Source: Pseudogemmobacter sp044142105 (GTDB lineage: Bacteria > Pseudomonadota > Alphaproteobacteria > Rhodobacterales > Rhodobacteraceae). Taken from it: 64,000 bases of DNA. This document shows positions 51,130-59,585 of this stretch, piece by piece. The translations under genes were made by a program, and so were the position numbers. The notes beneath the pieces were generated by a model. The model did not search any database, was not told the origin of the DNA, and saw only the letters and a list, made by a program, of their open reading frames with translations. Numbering within the stretch: the first letter of the stretch is position 1; each line of letters starts with the position of its first letter. The stretch covers positions 620,001 through 684,000 of the forward strand of contig NZ_JBGTYM010000001.1 of NCBI RefSeq assembly GCF_044142105.1, read 5' to 3'.

Positions 51130-52641
51130 CTACCCCACGCTGCCTTCCAGGCTGATCGCCACCAGGCTTTGCGCCTCCATGGCGAATTCCATTGGCAGGG
51201 CCTGCAGCACTTCCTTGCAGAAACCATTCACCACCAGGGCGACGGCCTCTTCCTCGTCCATCCCGCGCGAGCGGCAATAGAAAAGCTGGTCCTCATCGAC
51301 TTTCGAGGTGGTCGCCTCGTGCTCGCAGCGCGACGAATTGTTGCGCACTTCGATATAAGGCACCGTATGGGCCCCGCATTTGTCGCCGATCAGTAGACTG
51401 TCGCATTGGGTATAGTTGCGGCTGCCCGCCGCCTTCGGATGCACCGAGACAAGGCCGCGGTAGGTGTTCTGCGCCCGGCCCGCAGATATTCCCTTGGACA
51501 CGATGCGCGATTTCGTGTTGCGGCCCAGATGGATCATCTTAGTGCCGGTATCGGCCTGCTGGGCATTGTTGGCGATGGCGATCGAATAGAACTCGCCCTG
51601 GCTGTCATGACCGCGCAGGATGCAGGACGGGTATTTCCAGGTGATCGCCGAGCCGGTTTCCACCTGAGTCCACATCACCTTGGCGCGGTCGCCCCGGCAA
51701 TCGGCGCGTTTGGTGACGAAATTGTAGATGCCGCCCTTGCCGTTCTCATCGCCCGGGTACCAGTTCTGGACGGTGGAATATTTCACCTCAGCATCCTCGA
51801 GGATGACGATTTCCACAACGGCAGCATGAAGCTGATGGGTATCGCGCTTGGGCGCGGTGCAGCCTTCGAGGTAGCTCACATAGCCCCCCTTGTCGCAGAT
51901 GATCAGCGTGCGCTCGAACTGGCCCGTGTTTTCGGCATTGATGCGGAAATAGGTCGACAATTCCATCGGGCAGCGGGTACCCGGCGGGATGTAGACGAAG
52001 GAGCCGTCCGAGAAGACGGCCGAGTTCAGCGTGGCGAAGAAGTTGTCGGACTGCGGCACGACCGAGCCCAGGTATTTCTGGACAAGCTCGGGGTAATCGC
52101 GGATCGCCTCGGAGATCGGGCAGAAGATCACGCCCGCTTTCTTCAGCTCTTCCTTGAAGGTCGTGCCGACGCTCACGCTGTCAAAGACCGCATCCACCGC
52201 AACGCGGCGTTCGCCCTCGGGCGCTTCGACCCCGGCGAGGATCGCCTGTTCCTTCAGCGGAATGCCCAGCTTGGCATAGGTTGCCAGAAGCTTGGGATCT
52301 ACTTCGTCCAGAGATTTAGGATTGTTGTCGAAGCCTTTGGGTTTGGCGTAATAATACTGATCCTGATAGTCGATTTCAGGATAGTGCAGCATCGCCCAGC
52401 GGGGCTCTTCCATCTGCAACCAGCGCCGATAGGCAGCCAGACGCCAGTCAAGCATCCAATCCGGCTCGCCATTCTTCTCGCTGATCAGGCGGACGATGTC
52501 TTCCGACAGGCCCTTGGGGGCGAATTCGGTCTCGATATCGGTTTCCCAGCCATATTTGTACTTGCCGGACATGGCCTGGACGGTCTCGATCGTCTCGCGG
52601 TCCACGCCCTCGCGGATGTCTTCGATCAGCGGCTTGTTCAT
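51130..52641 (-). CDS. sufB: Fe-S cluster assembly protein SufB
   Basis: SufB is the cluster scaffold of the SufBC2D complex, 503 residues. Family strings include YKYGWETDIETEFAPKGLSED, FSDGSFVYIPPGTRCPMELSTYFRIN, SYLEGCTAPKRD, the core YTQCDSLLIGDKCGAHTVPYIEVRN (conserved cysteine acceptor region) and EHEATTSKVDEDQLFYCRSRG. ATG 52641 (MNKPLIEDIREGVD) is preceded by GGGAACGATGCG. It follows the cysteine desulfurase gene by 13 bases. Confidence 0.97.
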   Translation of the reverse strand: MNKPLIEDIREGVDRETIETVQAMSGKYKYGWETDIETEFAPKGLSEDIVRLISEKNGEPDWMLDWRLAAYRRWLQMEEPRWAMLHYPEIDYQDQYYYAKPKGFDNNPKSLDEVDPKLLATYAKLGIPLKEQAILAGVEAPEGERRVAVDAVFDSVSVGTTFKEELKKAGVIFCPISEAIRDYPELVQKYLGSVVPQSDNFFATLNSAVFSDGSFVYIPPGTRCPMELSTYFRINAENTGQFERTLIICDKGGYVSYLEGCTAPKRDTHQLHAAVVEIVILEDAEVKYSTVQNWYPGDENGKGGIYNFVTKRADCRGDRAKVMWTQVETGSAITWKYPSCILRGHDSQGEFYSIAIANNAQQADTGTKMIHLGRNTKSRIVSKGISAGRAQNTYRGLVSVHPKAAGSRNYTQCDSLLIGDKCGAHTVPYIEVRNNSSRCEHEATTSKVDEDQLFYCRSRGMDEEEAVALVVNGFCKEVLQALPMEFAMEAQSLVAISLEGSVG

Positions 52642-52654
52642 CGCATCGTTCCCG

Positions 52655-53698
52655 TCATGCGGCCCGCGCCCGGGCCTTGGCATAGGCTTTGGTCCACGCA
52701 TCGGCGAACCGCAGCACATCCGTTTCTGTCACACCCGGCCCGATCGAGATGCGGATCGCTTGTCCCGCCTCGGCCTCGCCGTATCCCATCGCCCGCAGCA
52801 CTTTCGAGGCCCGGACCTTGCCGCTGGAACAGGCCGAACCGGCCGATACCGCGAACCCGGCCAGATCCATCGCCATCACCTGCGTCTCGCCCTTCCAGCC
52901 GGGGGCGATCAGGCACAGGGTATTGGGCAGGCGCTGCGAGGCTATCCCGACTGAAATAGTCCCCTTCTCCGCCGCCAGCAATGCTGATTCTAGAATATTT
53001 CTAATCTGGGACAGTTCGTCCCAGATTCCAAGCGACAGATCGCGGGCCGCAGCCTCCGCCGCCGCGGCGAAACCGGCGATGCCGATCAAGTTCTCGGTCC
53101 CTGCGCGGCGCCCCATTTCCTGCCCGCCGCCGCGCAATTGCGCTTTCAGGTCAATACCTTGCCGCAGCACAAGGGCGCCGACCCCCTTGGGTCCCCCCAG
53201 CTTATGCGCCGAGACAAGGCCCATCTCGCAGCCCAGCCAGTTGAAGGCGAAAGGCAGCTTGCCGAAAGCTTGGGTCAAGTCCGACACGGCAAGCCCGTCG
53301 GGCAGGGTCTGCACCACCCCGGTCTCGGAATTGGCCAGTTGCAACGCCATGCACCCCGGTACGGTCGCAACAACCGCCCCCGTATGGTCAACCTCCAGAC
53401 CCGGCGCGCACCAGGCCGATACGGCCTCATGTTCCACATCGGCGCAGTCAAGACTGCGTCCCGCCAGGGCCAGAGCGGCCGCTTCGGTCGCGCCGCTGGT
53501 GAAGACGATATCCGCCCCCTCGGCCCCCAAAGCCGCCGCGATCTGCGCCCGCGACCGTTCCAGAAGCGCCTTGGCCGCCCGCCCCTCGGCATGAACCGAG
53601 GACGGGTTGCCAACGATCTCCATCGCCTCGGCCATAGCGGCCTTGGCCTCGGGGCGCAGGGGCGCCGTGGCATTCCAATCGAGGTAGAGGCGGCTCAT
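52655..53698 (-). CDS. cysteine desulfurase, IscS/NifS type
   Basis: A second, group I cysteine desulfurase, 347 residues and so shorter than typical IscS. It has LYLDWNATAPLRP, FTSGATEAAALAL, the PLP lysine in SAHKLGGPKGVGAL, GGGQEMGRRAGTEN and the catalytic cysteine in SAGSACSSGKV. SufS at the operon end is group II, so the operon encodes two desulfurases of different type. The start overlaps the iscR stop by 4 bases. Confidence 0.93.
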   Translation of the reverse strand: MSRLYLDWNATAPLRPEAKAAMAEAMEIVGNPSSVHAEGRAAKALLERSRAQIAAALGAEGADIVFTSGATEAAALALAGRSLDCADVEHEAVSAWCAPGLEVDHTGAVVATVPGCMALQLANSETGVVQTLPDGLAVSDLTQAFGKLPFAFNWLGCEMGLVSAHKLGGPKGVGALVLRQGIDLKAQLRGGGQEMGRRAGTENLIGIAGFAAAAEAAARDLSLGIWDELSQIRNILESALLAAEKGTISVGIASQRLPNTLCLIAPGWKGETQVMAMDLAGFAVSAGSACSSGKVRASKVLRAMGYGEAEAGQAIRISIGPGVTETDVLRFADAWTKAYAKARARAA

Positions 53699-54168
53699 TC
53701 CTCATCCACCACGCGGAACAGGGATGGCACGGCGGGGCACGGCGTCAGATCGTTCTGCACAACATCCGACAGCCGCACCTGATGCAGGAACACATAGACA
53801 TTGGCCGAAAGCGATTCCCACAGCCGGTTGGTCAGCGATTGTGCCCGCGTGCCCGAAACAGCGCCCGTGGCCCCTGCCCCGGCATGGGTGGCGTCGACCG
53901 TCTCTTCAACCGCTTGCAGCACTTCAGACACCCGGATCTCGACCGGATCGCGCGCCAGGCGATAGCCGCCACCCGGACCGCGCACTGCCTCGACCAGACC
54001 GGCACGGCGGAGTTTCACGAAAAGCTGCTCAAGATAGGGCAGCGAAATGTCCTGCCGCTTGGAGATTTCCGCCAGAGACACGCGGTCTTCGCCGCCCGCC
54101 TTGTGGCGCATCATTGCCAGATCGGCCAGCGCCACCATCGCATAGCGCCCCTTGGTCGACAGCTTCAT
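53695..54168 (-). CDS. iscR: Rrf2-family Fe-S regulator IscR, single cysteine
   Basis: IscR senses Fe-S status and controls cluster-assembly genes. The 157-residue protein has the winged helix (TKGRYAMVALADLA; SLAEISKRQDISLPYLEQLF; GPGGGYRLA), the Rrf2 hallmark. The loop at ~92-107 that in E. coli holds three cysteine ligands has none here (ATHAGAGATGAVSG). The only cysteine lies near the C-terminus (LTPCPAVP). R. sphaeroides IscR has the same single-cysteine form and still binds a cluster. It is first in the operon and probably self-regulated through the palindrome at 54265. Confidence 0.94.
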   Translation of the reverse strand: MKLSTKGRYAMVALADLAMMRHKAGGEDRVSLAEISKRQDISLPYLEQLFVKLRRAGLVEAVRGPGGGYRLARDPVEIRVSEVLQAVEETVDATHAGAGATGAVSGTRAQSLTNRLWESLSANVYVFLHQVRLSDVVQNDLTPCPAVPSLFRVVDEE

Positions 54169-54264
54169 CTCTGATCTCCCCTACGTCGATGGACCCAAGT
54201 CCATTGACGGCGCGCGCCGCGCCCATTACCTCGAAAGCCGACCCAAGGGCCGCCGCAGCGGCCT

Positions 54265-54301
54265 TTAGAACCATTCTAATATCCCTGAGCGAATCCGTCA
54301 A
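54265..54301 (-). promoter_or_regulatory. iscR-suf promoter with overlapping palindromic operator
   Basis: On the reverse strand TTGACG (54301-54296), 17 bases, TAGAAT (54278-54273) is one of the best promoters of the window. Its -10 lies inside a perfect inverted repeat, TTAGAA-N3-TTCTAA (54265-54279), which also covers the expected start site near 54266. A bound dimer would block polymerase. This fits the 'Iron-Rhodo-box' type of IscR site reported for Rhodobacterales. The exact consensus is from memory and was not checked. Confidence 0.75.
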
Positions 54302-54327
54302 GAATCGCTCGCATCCAGGCGAGGCCC

Positions 54328-54987
54328 ATGCCCGAAGTCATTTTTGCCGGTCCCGATGGCCGTCTCGAAGGTCGCTACCATCCGCAGAAGGACCGCGACG
54401 CCCCGATTGCCATCGTGCTGCATCCGCATCCCGCCTATGGCGGCACGATGAACAACAAGGTCGTGTACAACCTGCATTACGCCTTCCACAACCTCGGCTT
54501 CACAGTGTTGCGGTTCAACTTCCGCGGCGTGGGGCGCAGCCAGGGCGAATATGACCAGGGCATTGGTGAGCTGTCCGATGCCGCTTCGGCTCTGGATTAC
54601 CTGCAATCCATGAACCAGAACGCCAAGCATTGCTGGGTCGCCGGTTTCTCTTTTGGCGCCTGGATCGGCATGCAGCTTCTGATGCGCCGGCCCGAGATCA
54701 CCGGCTTTATCTCGGTTGCGCCGCCCGCGAACCTGTACGATTTCTCTTTCCTTGCGCCCTGCCCCTCTTCGGGCCTGATCATCAACGGCACCGCCGACAA
54801 GGTGGCTCCGCCCAAGGATGTGAAGGGTCTGGTGAACAAGCTGCATGAGCAGAAAGGCATCACCATCACCCATACCGAGGTCGAGGGCGCGGATCACTTC
54901 TTCAAGGATGAAGAGGCGCATATGAAGCCGATGATCCAAACCGTCTCCGATTATGTGAAGCGGCGGATGACCGAAGGGACGCGCTGA
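54328..54987 (+). CDS. alpha/beta hydrolase
   Basis: A 219-residue serine hydrolase of the small YqiA/dienelactone-hydrolase-like type. It has oxyanion HPHP (32-35), NFRGVGRSQG, nucleophile S108 in GFSFG, the acid in INGTADKVAP and histidine in GADHFF. It is cytoplasmic. Similar proteins are widespread and their substrate unknown. It is divergent from iscR, and the iscR -35 lies within 30 bases of its ATG, so the two promoters may interfere. It is followed after 1 base by the 86-codon gene. Confidence 0.9.
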   Translation: MPEVIFAGPDGRLEGRYHPQKDRDAPIAIVLHPHPAYGGTMNNKVVYNLHYAFHNLGFTVLRFNFRGVGRSQGEYDQGIGELSDAASALDYLQSMNQNAKHCWVAGFSFGAWIGMQLLMRRPEITGFISVAPPANLYDFSFLAPCPSSGLIINGTADKVAPPKDVKGLVNKLHEQKGITITHTEVEGADHFFKDEEAHMKPMIQTVSDYVKRRMTEGTR

Positions 54988-54988
54988 C

Positions 54989-55249
54989 ATGTCCTTCATC
55001 CAGGATCTCGCCGACGCGCTGGCCCGGGACGTGATCGAGAGCCAGGACGAATTGCAGAACGACCGCTTCTACGAACAGGTCGGCCGCGTGCTCATGGAGG
55101 CCTCGCCCACGCTGAACGAGGCCTTCATGACCTCGATCCGCATCCGTCTGGCGGAAAAGCGCGGGCGCAGTTTCCTTGATCGCGCGATTAAGGCGAAACG
55201 TGCGGGCGAAAAGGCCCCCGACGCGCCGAAAGACCTGAGCGCGCATTGA
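54989..55249 (+). CDS. small conserved-type protein of unknown function
   Basis: Not recognised. An 86-residue, highly charged, helical protein (FIQDLADALARDVIESQDELQ; TSIRIRLAEKRGRSFLDRAIKAKR) without cysteine or membrane segments. It starts 1 base after the hydrolase stop and precedes the HD-domain gene by 24 bases, so the three are one operon. Coding bias and tight spacing support it as a real gene. Confidence 0.75.
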   Translation: MSFIQDLADALARDVIESQDELQNDRFYEQVGRVLMEASPTLNEAFMTSIRIRLAEKRGRSFLDRAIKAKRAGEKAPDAPKDLSAH

Positions 55250-55273
55250 TGGCGTGCCAGCAAGGGGACGGCG

Positions 55274-55858
55274 ATGTCCGAGCGGCTTGACCGGCAATTC
55301 GCCTTCCTGAACGAAGCCGACCGTCTGAAATCGGTCCTGCGCGCGACGACGCTGGTCGATGGCTCGCGGCCCGAGAATTCGGGAGAGCATTCCTGGCATC
55401 TGTCGCTTTACGCGATGGTGCTGGCCGACCATGCGCCTGCGGATGTCGCCATCGACCGGGTGATCCGCATGCTGATCCTGCATGACCTGGTCAAGATCGA
55501 TGTGGGCGATGTGCCGATCCATTCCGCCAATGGTGCGGCCCATGCCAGTGCCGACACCGTCGCCGCCGAACAGCGCGCCGCCGACCGCATCTTTGGCCTG
55601 CTGCCCCCCGATCTTGCCGCCAGCTTCCGCGCGCTCTGGGATGAATTCGAGGCCGCCGAGACCCCCGACGCCGTCTTCGCCAAAAGCCTGGACCGGGTTC
55701 AGCCGGTCATGGCGAACCTGCAATCAGGCGGCGGCACGTGGGCGACCTACAATGTCACTTTCGACCAACTGGAATCCCGTGTTGGTGCCAAGATCGCCCG
55801 CGGCGCCCCGCGCCTGTGGGAATGGGTGCGTGAGAAGGCGCGGCCCTGGTTCGATTGA
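55274..55858 (+). CDS. HD-domain phosphohydrolase (HDDC2/YfbR-like)
   Basis: A 194-residue HD-superfamily protein. Metal ligands are in SGEHSWH (first His), LHDLVKID (HD pair) and KSLDRVQP (late Asp). This order matches the HDDC2/YfbR 5'-deoxynucleotidase group, which removes phosphate from deoxynucleoside monophosphates. Such activity is inferred from family only. AAGGGGACGGCG lies before the ATG. It is the third gene of the hydrolase operon and ends 100 bases before icd. Confidence 0.88.
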   Translation: MSERLDRQFAFLNEADRLKSVLRATTLVDGSRPENSGEHSWHLSLYAMVLADHAPADVAIDRVIRMLILHDLVKIDVGDVPIHSANGAAHASADTVAAEQRAADRIFGLLPPDLAASFRALWDEFEAAETPDAVFAKSLDRVQPVMANLQSGGGTWATYNVTFDQLESRVGAKIARGAPRLWEWVREKARPWFD

Positions 55859-55870
55859 TATTGGATTTTT

Positions 55871-55888
55871 GGTATACATTTGCATACC
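55871..55888. promoter_or_regulatory. imperfect palindrome in the icd upstream region
   Basis: GGTATACATTTGCATACC is symmetric at 14 of 18 positions and lies in an A/T-rich pocket just upstream of icd. Its GGTATAC half resembles operators of GntR-family regulators. No clean -35/-10 pair could be fixed around it. Confidence 0.35.
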
Positions 55889-55958
55889 GTAATTGCCGCA
55901 GTCGCCGAAATCCGCTATGCAGCAGCGCAGCGAATCCCCCGGACCGAAAGGGCATGCG

Positions 55959-57173
55959 ATGACCAAGATCAAGGTGGCGAACCCCATCGTCGAGATGGAT
56001 GGCGACGAGATGACCCGGATCATCTGGGACTTCATCAAGAAGAAGCTGATCCTGCCCTATCTCGACGTCGACCTGCTTTACTATGACCTGGGCATCGAAA
56101 GCCGCGATGAGACGAATGACCAGATCACCGTCGATTCTGCCCTGAAGACCAAGGAAGTCGGCGTCGCGGTAAAATGCGCCACGATCACCCCGGACGAACA
56201 GCGGGTGCAGGAATTCGGCCTTAAGCAGATGTGGAAGTCGCCCAACGGCACGATCCGCAACATCCTGGGTGGCGTGATCTTCCGCGAGCCGATCATCTGC
56301 CGCAACGTGCCGCGCCTGGTGCCGGGCTGGACCAAGCCCATCGTCGTCGGCCGCCACGCCTTTGGCGACCAGTATCGCGCCACCGATTTCCGCTTTCCCG
56401 GCAAGGGCAAGCTCACGATGAAATTCGTGGGGGAGGATGGCACGGTCATCGAGAAAGACGTCTTCGACGCCCCGGCCTCGGGTGTCGCCATGGGCATGTA
56501 CAACCTGGATCAGTCGATCATCGACTTCGCCCGCTCCTCGTTCAATTACGGGCTGATCAAGGGCTGGCCGGTCTATCTGTCGACCAAGAACACCATCCTC
56601 AAGGCCTATGACGGCCGCTTCAAGGACCTGTTCCAGGAGGTCTACGACGCCGAATTCGCCGAGGCCTTCAAGAAGGCGGGCATCCAGTACGAGCATCGCC
56701 TGATCGACGATATGGTGGCTTCCGCGCTGAAATGGTCGGGCGGCTATATCTGGGCCTGCAAGAACTATGACGGCGACGTGCAGTCCGACACCGTGGCGCA
56801 GGGCTTCGGCTCGCTTGGCCTGATGACCAGCATCCTGCTGACGCCCGATGGCAAGGTGGTCGAGGCTGAAGCCGCCCATGGCACCGTGACCCGGCACTAT
56901 CGCCAGCACCAGAAGGGCGAACAGACCTCGACCAACTCGATCGCCTCGATCTTCGCCTGGACGGGCGGCTTGAAGCACCGCGCCAAGCTGGACGGCAATG
57001 CCGAGCTGAAGCGCTTTGCCGAGACGCTGGAAAAGGTCTGTGTCCAGACGGTCGAGGATGGCTGGATGACCAAGGATCTCGCGCTGCTGGTCGGGCCGGA
57101 CCAGAAATGGCTGACCACCATAGGCTATCTGGAAAAGGTCGACGAATATCTCAACAAGGCGCTGGCGGGCTGA
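55959..57173 (+). CDS. icd: NADP-dependent isocitrate dehydrogenase (eukaryotic-type)
   Basis: This TCA cycle enzyme converts isocitrate to 2-oxoglutarate with NADP. The 404-residue protein is of the homodimeric eukaryotic-like subfamily II (KVANPIVEMDGDEMTRIIWDFIK; ATITPDEQRVQEF; the substrate serine region WKSPNGTIRNILGG; EAAHGTVTRHYRQHQ), not the E. coli type. ATG 55959 fits the family N-terminus, with GAAAGGGCATGCG before it. A strong hairpin follows its stop. Confidence 0.97.
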   Translation: MTKIKVANPIVEMDGDEMTRIIWDFIKKKLILPYLDVDLLYYDLGIESRDETNDQITVDSALKTKEVGVAVKCATITPDEQRVQEFGLKQMWKSPNGTIRNILGGVIFREPIICRNVPRLVPGWTKPIVVGRHAFGDQYRATDFRFPGKGKLTMKFVGEDGTVIEKDVFDAPASGVAMGMYNLDQSIIDFARSSFNYGLIKGWPVYLSTKNTILKAYDGRFKDLFQEVYDAEFAEAFKKAGIQYEHRLIDDMVASALKWSGGYIWACKNYDGDVQSDTVAQGFGSLGLMTSILLTPDGKVVEAEAAHGTVTRHYRQHQKGEQTSTNSIASIFAWTGGLKHRAKLDGNAELKRFAETLEKVCVQTVEDGWMTKDLALLVGPDQKWLTTIGYLEKVDEYLNKALAG

Positions 57174-57184
57174 TCGTCGCGGGG

Positions 57185-57212
57185 CAAAGGGCCGGGACAT
57201 CCCGGCCCTTTG
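57185..57212. terminator. icd terminator (bidirectional)
   Basis: A perfect 12-base-pair stem (CAAAGGGCCGGG / CCCGGCCCTTTG) with a 4-base ACAT loop lies 11 bases past the icd stop. The stem opens and closes with T/A runs, so it can end transcription of icd and of the convergent small gene at 57216. Confidence 0.8.
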
Positions 57213-57215
57213 CTT

Positions 57216-57470
57216 TCACAGCCGATGCGACGGATGCGGTGCCATGAGGCGCCAGTCAGGCGTCGGCGCAGGCGGCGGCAGGCCGATATCCGCCCGCATC
57301 CAGGCACTCAGCACCGCGAGGTCCGGCGGGCGCGCCTTGCGCATGCGGCCGCGCAGCAATGCGGCCGCCGCGGCGAACAACACGTTCCAGGCGCCATGTT
57401 CGGCGATTGCCGTCTCGATGGCAGTGGGCTTGCGCAGGCTTGCCTGCGACGGAGTCAGGATCATCGTCAT
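57216..57470 (-). CDS. small hypothetical protein
   Basis: A tentative 84-residue gene: MTMILTPSQASLRKPTAIE, a hydrophobic WNVLFAAAAALL stretch, a basic RGRMRKAR segment and LSAWMRADIGLPPP. Short proteins ending in a 'LRRDIGLPP'-like phrase occur in Rhodobacterales, which favours a real gene, but I cannot name a family. The frame remains open upstream to 57542, and no strong ribosome binding site singles out ATG 57470. Confidence 0.55.
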   Translation of the reverse strand: MTMILTPSQASLRKPTAIETAIAEHGAWNVLFAAAAALLRGRMRKARPPDLAVLSAWMRADIGLPPPAPTPDWRLMAPHPSHRL

Positions 57471-57883
57471 CCCGGCCCGGTTCTCCCGGGGCCGGCCTCT
57501 GGTCTGGGTTGGGAAAGCCCGGCCCGGGGCAGACTTCCCCATGCAGGGGCAACCAAAAAGATACAGGCCGGGAAGGGTTGCGAGGATGCCCCGCTAAGGG
57601 GACAGACAGGTCAGCCGCGGACGCTTTGTCCTGGGCGTCGGTTGCCTCCGGTCGACGGGGCGTATGCAAATGCAGTCATTTCCGCCCCTCCTCGTGTCGA
57701 TGCGCCGGATGCTGTGCTGAATGCCGCAGCCCGCCCGTGTCAGGCAAGACGGCAAATTCACAACGGCATGGCGGTGCTGCGGTGCTGCAACACCTGGATC
57801 ATTCGGCCCGCTTCGGCACCGGATCGGCCTATCACCGCTCGGATCCCCTTTACGGCAAGCCCAAAGGGGCGCAGAATAAGGTC
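57471..57883. other. 413-base divergent spacer without a supported gene
   Basis: GC-rich, with several short palindromic stretches (for example CCCCGCTAAGGGG), but no open frame with a recognisable product and no clear promoter pair. It should hold start signals for both the small reverse gene and the first YitT gene. Confidence 0.4.
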
Positions 57884-58498
57884 ATGCATGTTGACCCTTC
57901 TGCCCCGCGCCGCTATTCGCTCTTCGAGGATATCCAGGGCCTCGTCATCGCTTCGGCGCAGGCCGCGCTGGGCATCCACCTTCTGCGCGCGGCGGGGCTG
58001 GTCACCGGCGGAACGGCGGGCACGGCGCTGATCCTGACCTATGCCTTCGGCTGGAACTTCTCGGCCACGTTCTTCCTGATGAACATCCCGTTCTTCGGCT
58101 TTGCCTGGTATGCCCGCGGGCCGATCTTCTGCCTGAAATCGCTGGTCACCGTGGCCTTGGTCTCGATCATGGCCGAGGTTCTGAAACCGCTGGTCCATAT
58201 CGACCAGATCCATCCCGGTGCCGCAGCGGTCCTGTTCGGCATCTCGGCCGGTGTGGGTCTTCTCGGACTGTTTCGTCATTCCGGCTCATTGGGCGGCGTG
58301 TCCATCGTTGCCCTGATCTTGCAGGATCGCTTCGGCTTCAAGGCGGGCTGGACGCAGCTTCTGCACGATCTCGTGCTGTTTTCGATCGCGCTGTTTCTTC
58401 TGCCCTTCGACCGCGTCCTGTGGTCGCTGCTGGGTGCCGTGATCCTGAACGCGGTGATCGCCTTCAATCATCGCCGCGACTGGTATGTTGTGACCTGA
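57884..58498 (+). CDS. YitT family membrane protein (copy 1)
   Basis: A 204-residue protein with about five membrane helices: YSLFEDIQGLVIASAQAALGIHLL, GGTAGTALILTYAFG, FFLMNIPFFGFAW, LFGISAGVGLLGLFRHSGSLGGVSIVAL and the C-terminal VILNAVIAFNHRRDWYVVT. It is of the YitT type (transmembrane part only, without the C-terminal DUF2179 domain). It is clearly paralogous to the gene at 59586 and shares LFEDxQGL, FRHxxSLGGVxIVALILQD and NHRRDxY. Function unknown. Start chosen at MHVDPSAPRRYSLF. Confidence 0.88.
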   Translation: MHVDPSAPRRYSLFEDIQGLVIASAQAALGIHLLRAAGLVTGGTAGTALILTYAFGWNFSATFFLMNIPFFGFAWYARGPIFCLKSLVTVALVSIMAEVLKPLVHIDQIHPGAAAVLFGISAGVGLLGLFRHSGSLGGVSIVALILQDRFGFKAGWTQLLHDLVLFSIALFLLPFDRVLWSLLGAVILNAVIAFNHRRDWYVVT

Positions 58499-58508
58499 TC
58501 CCCTTTGC

Positions 58509-58545
58509 CTTCCGGGTCCGGCCACGAGAGGGCCGGGCCCGGAAG
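58509..58545. terminator. bidirectional hairpin between YitT copy 1 and the repeat protein
   Basis: A 15-base-pair stem with one G-U type pair (CTTCCGGGTCCGGCC / GGCCGGGCCCGGAAG) around a 7-base loop lies between two convergent stops. It has no U-tract on the forward strand. Confidence 0.6.
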
Positions 58546-58553
58546 TCCCGCAA

Positions 58554-59225
58554 TCAGCGGAACGATGCGGCCGAGACGTTGGACCAGACCTCACCATTGC
58601 CGACGCGGAAGCTGCCGCCCTTCAGCTGGTAGCAGGACTTGTTGCCGCCCTGAACGCTGATGCCGACCAGTTTCTGGTCGAGCGAGATCGTGGCGTCATG
58701 CACGATGCCCACCGCAACCCCCGCCTTGTCGCGCAGAACGAAGCCGTTGAAGGCGGTGGCATTGCCGCCCGAGGCGCAGGCCAGCTTGCCCTTGGGCGGT
58801 ATCAGCGCGCCGGTCGCCGGAGCGTTGACATGGACGGTGCCCGGAGGGGGCGTCGTGGTGCCGGGCGGTGTGGTCGTGCCGCCTCCTGGCACGGTGGTGC
58901 CGCCGCCGCCGACGGTCACGCCCACGCCCGTGGTCACGCCGCCGCCGCCGACCGAGACATCGACGCCGGTGCCGATCGTTCCGCCGCCGATGGCCACATC
59001 CACACCCGTATTGATGCCGTTTCCACCACCGATGCCGACATTCACATCTGCATCGACGCCATCGCCGCCGCCGATGCCCACATCGACATCAAGGCCAAGG
59101 CCCGCGGCCCCGGCGGCACCCGCCCCTAGCATCAGGGCAAGCGCAAGGCCGGAGATCGCACCAAGGCGCCGGCCACAGGTTTCAGCAAAAGTCTTCCGCG
59201 TATTCCCTTTCAGAACGCATGACAT
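58554..59225 (-). CDS. secreted glycine-rich repeat protein of unknown function
   Basis: A 223-residue exported protein. A signal peptide (SGLALALMLGAGAAGAAG, ending ~41) is followed by about five ~14-residue repeats (~43-110), e.g. LDVDVGIGGGDGV, DADVNVGIGGGNGI, TGVDVSVGGGGVT. Then come a Thr/Pro/Gly linker (TTTPPGTTTPPPGT) and a compact C-terminal domain (~130-223) with two cysteines (KLACASGG, NKSCYQLK) that could form a disulfide. The repeats suggest a beta-roll or beta-solenoid surface structure. It lies between two YitT paralogues on the opposite strand. Function unknown. Confidence 0.82.
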   Translation of the reverse strand: MSCVLKGNTRKTFAETCGRRLGAISGLALALMLGAGAAGAAGLGLDVDVGIGGGDGVDADVNVGIGGGNGINTGVDVAIGGGTIGTGVDVSVGGGGVTTGVGVTVGGGGTTVPGGGTTTPPGTTTPPPGTVHVNAPATGALIPPKGKLACASGGNATAFNGFVLRDKAGVAVGIVHDATISLDQKLVGISVQGGNKSCYQLKGGSFRVGNGEVWSNVSAASFR

Positions 59226-59585
59226 TGCAACACCTCATCTGGCAAACCGCATTCAATGTTGCGGGTTCGTTTGCCTGAACAACGGCATCGCCCTTAGCCC
59301 CCAAAAGAACTTTTTGCCTTTCCGCAACCAAAGGCCGCACCATGCGACCCATGCCTCAATTACGAATTGAACGCCCAAAAGTTGCAAGGAAAATGAGAAT
59401 TTTGCAAAGAATCAGCACCTTGCGCGATCCCGCAGGTCAATTTCACAGGATTGCGGCAAAAAGGCGGACAGGGAACCCTGGAATTGCTGAACGATCCCGC
59501 AATACCCGCGCTATTGCCGCGAAACGGGAAACGCTGCGACCTGGCCCCGATTGACGCCCCGTCGCCGCGGTGCTAGCCGCAGCGC
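59226..59585. other. 360-base divergent spacer, A/T-richer than average
   Basis: This gap precedes both the repeat-protein gene and YitT copy 2. It is richer in A and T than its surroundings (for example TTGCAAGGAAAATGAG and TTTTGCAAAG, which repeat TTGCAA). I see no gene, no hairpin with U-tract and no clear promoter pair. Confidence 0.45.

Noticed and set aside
57256..57669. A 137-codon reverse frame overlapping the small gene at 57216
   Set aside because: It is Arg/Pro-rich with no motif; the alternative frame ending at 57216 has a more protein-like sequence, although that gene is itself only tentative.
58895..59100. Regularly spaced repeats read as a CRISPR array or DNA tandem repeat
   Set aside because: The period follows the 14-residue protein repeat, copies differ at the DNA level, and there are no unique spacers of constant length.
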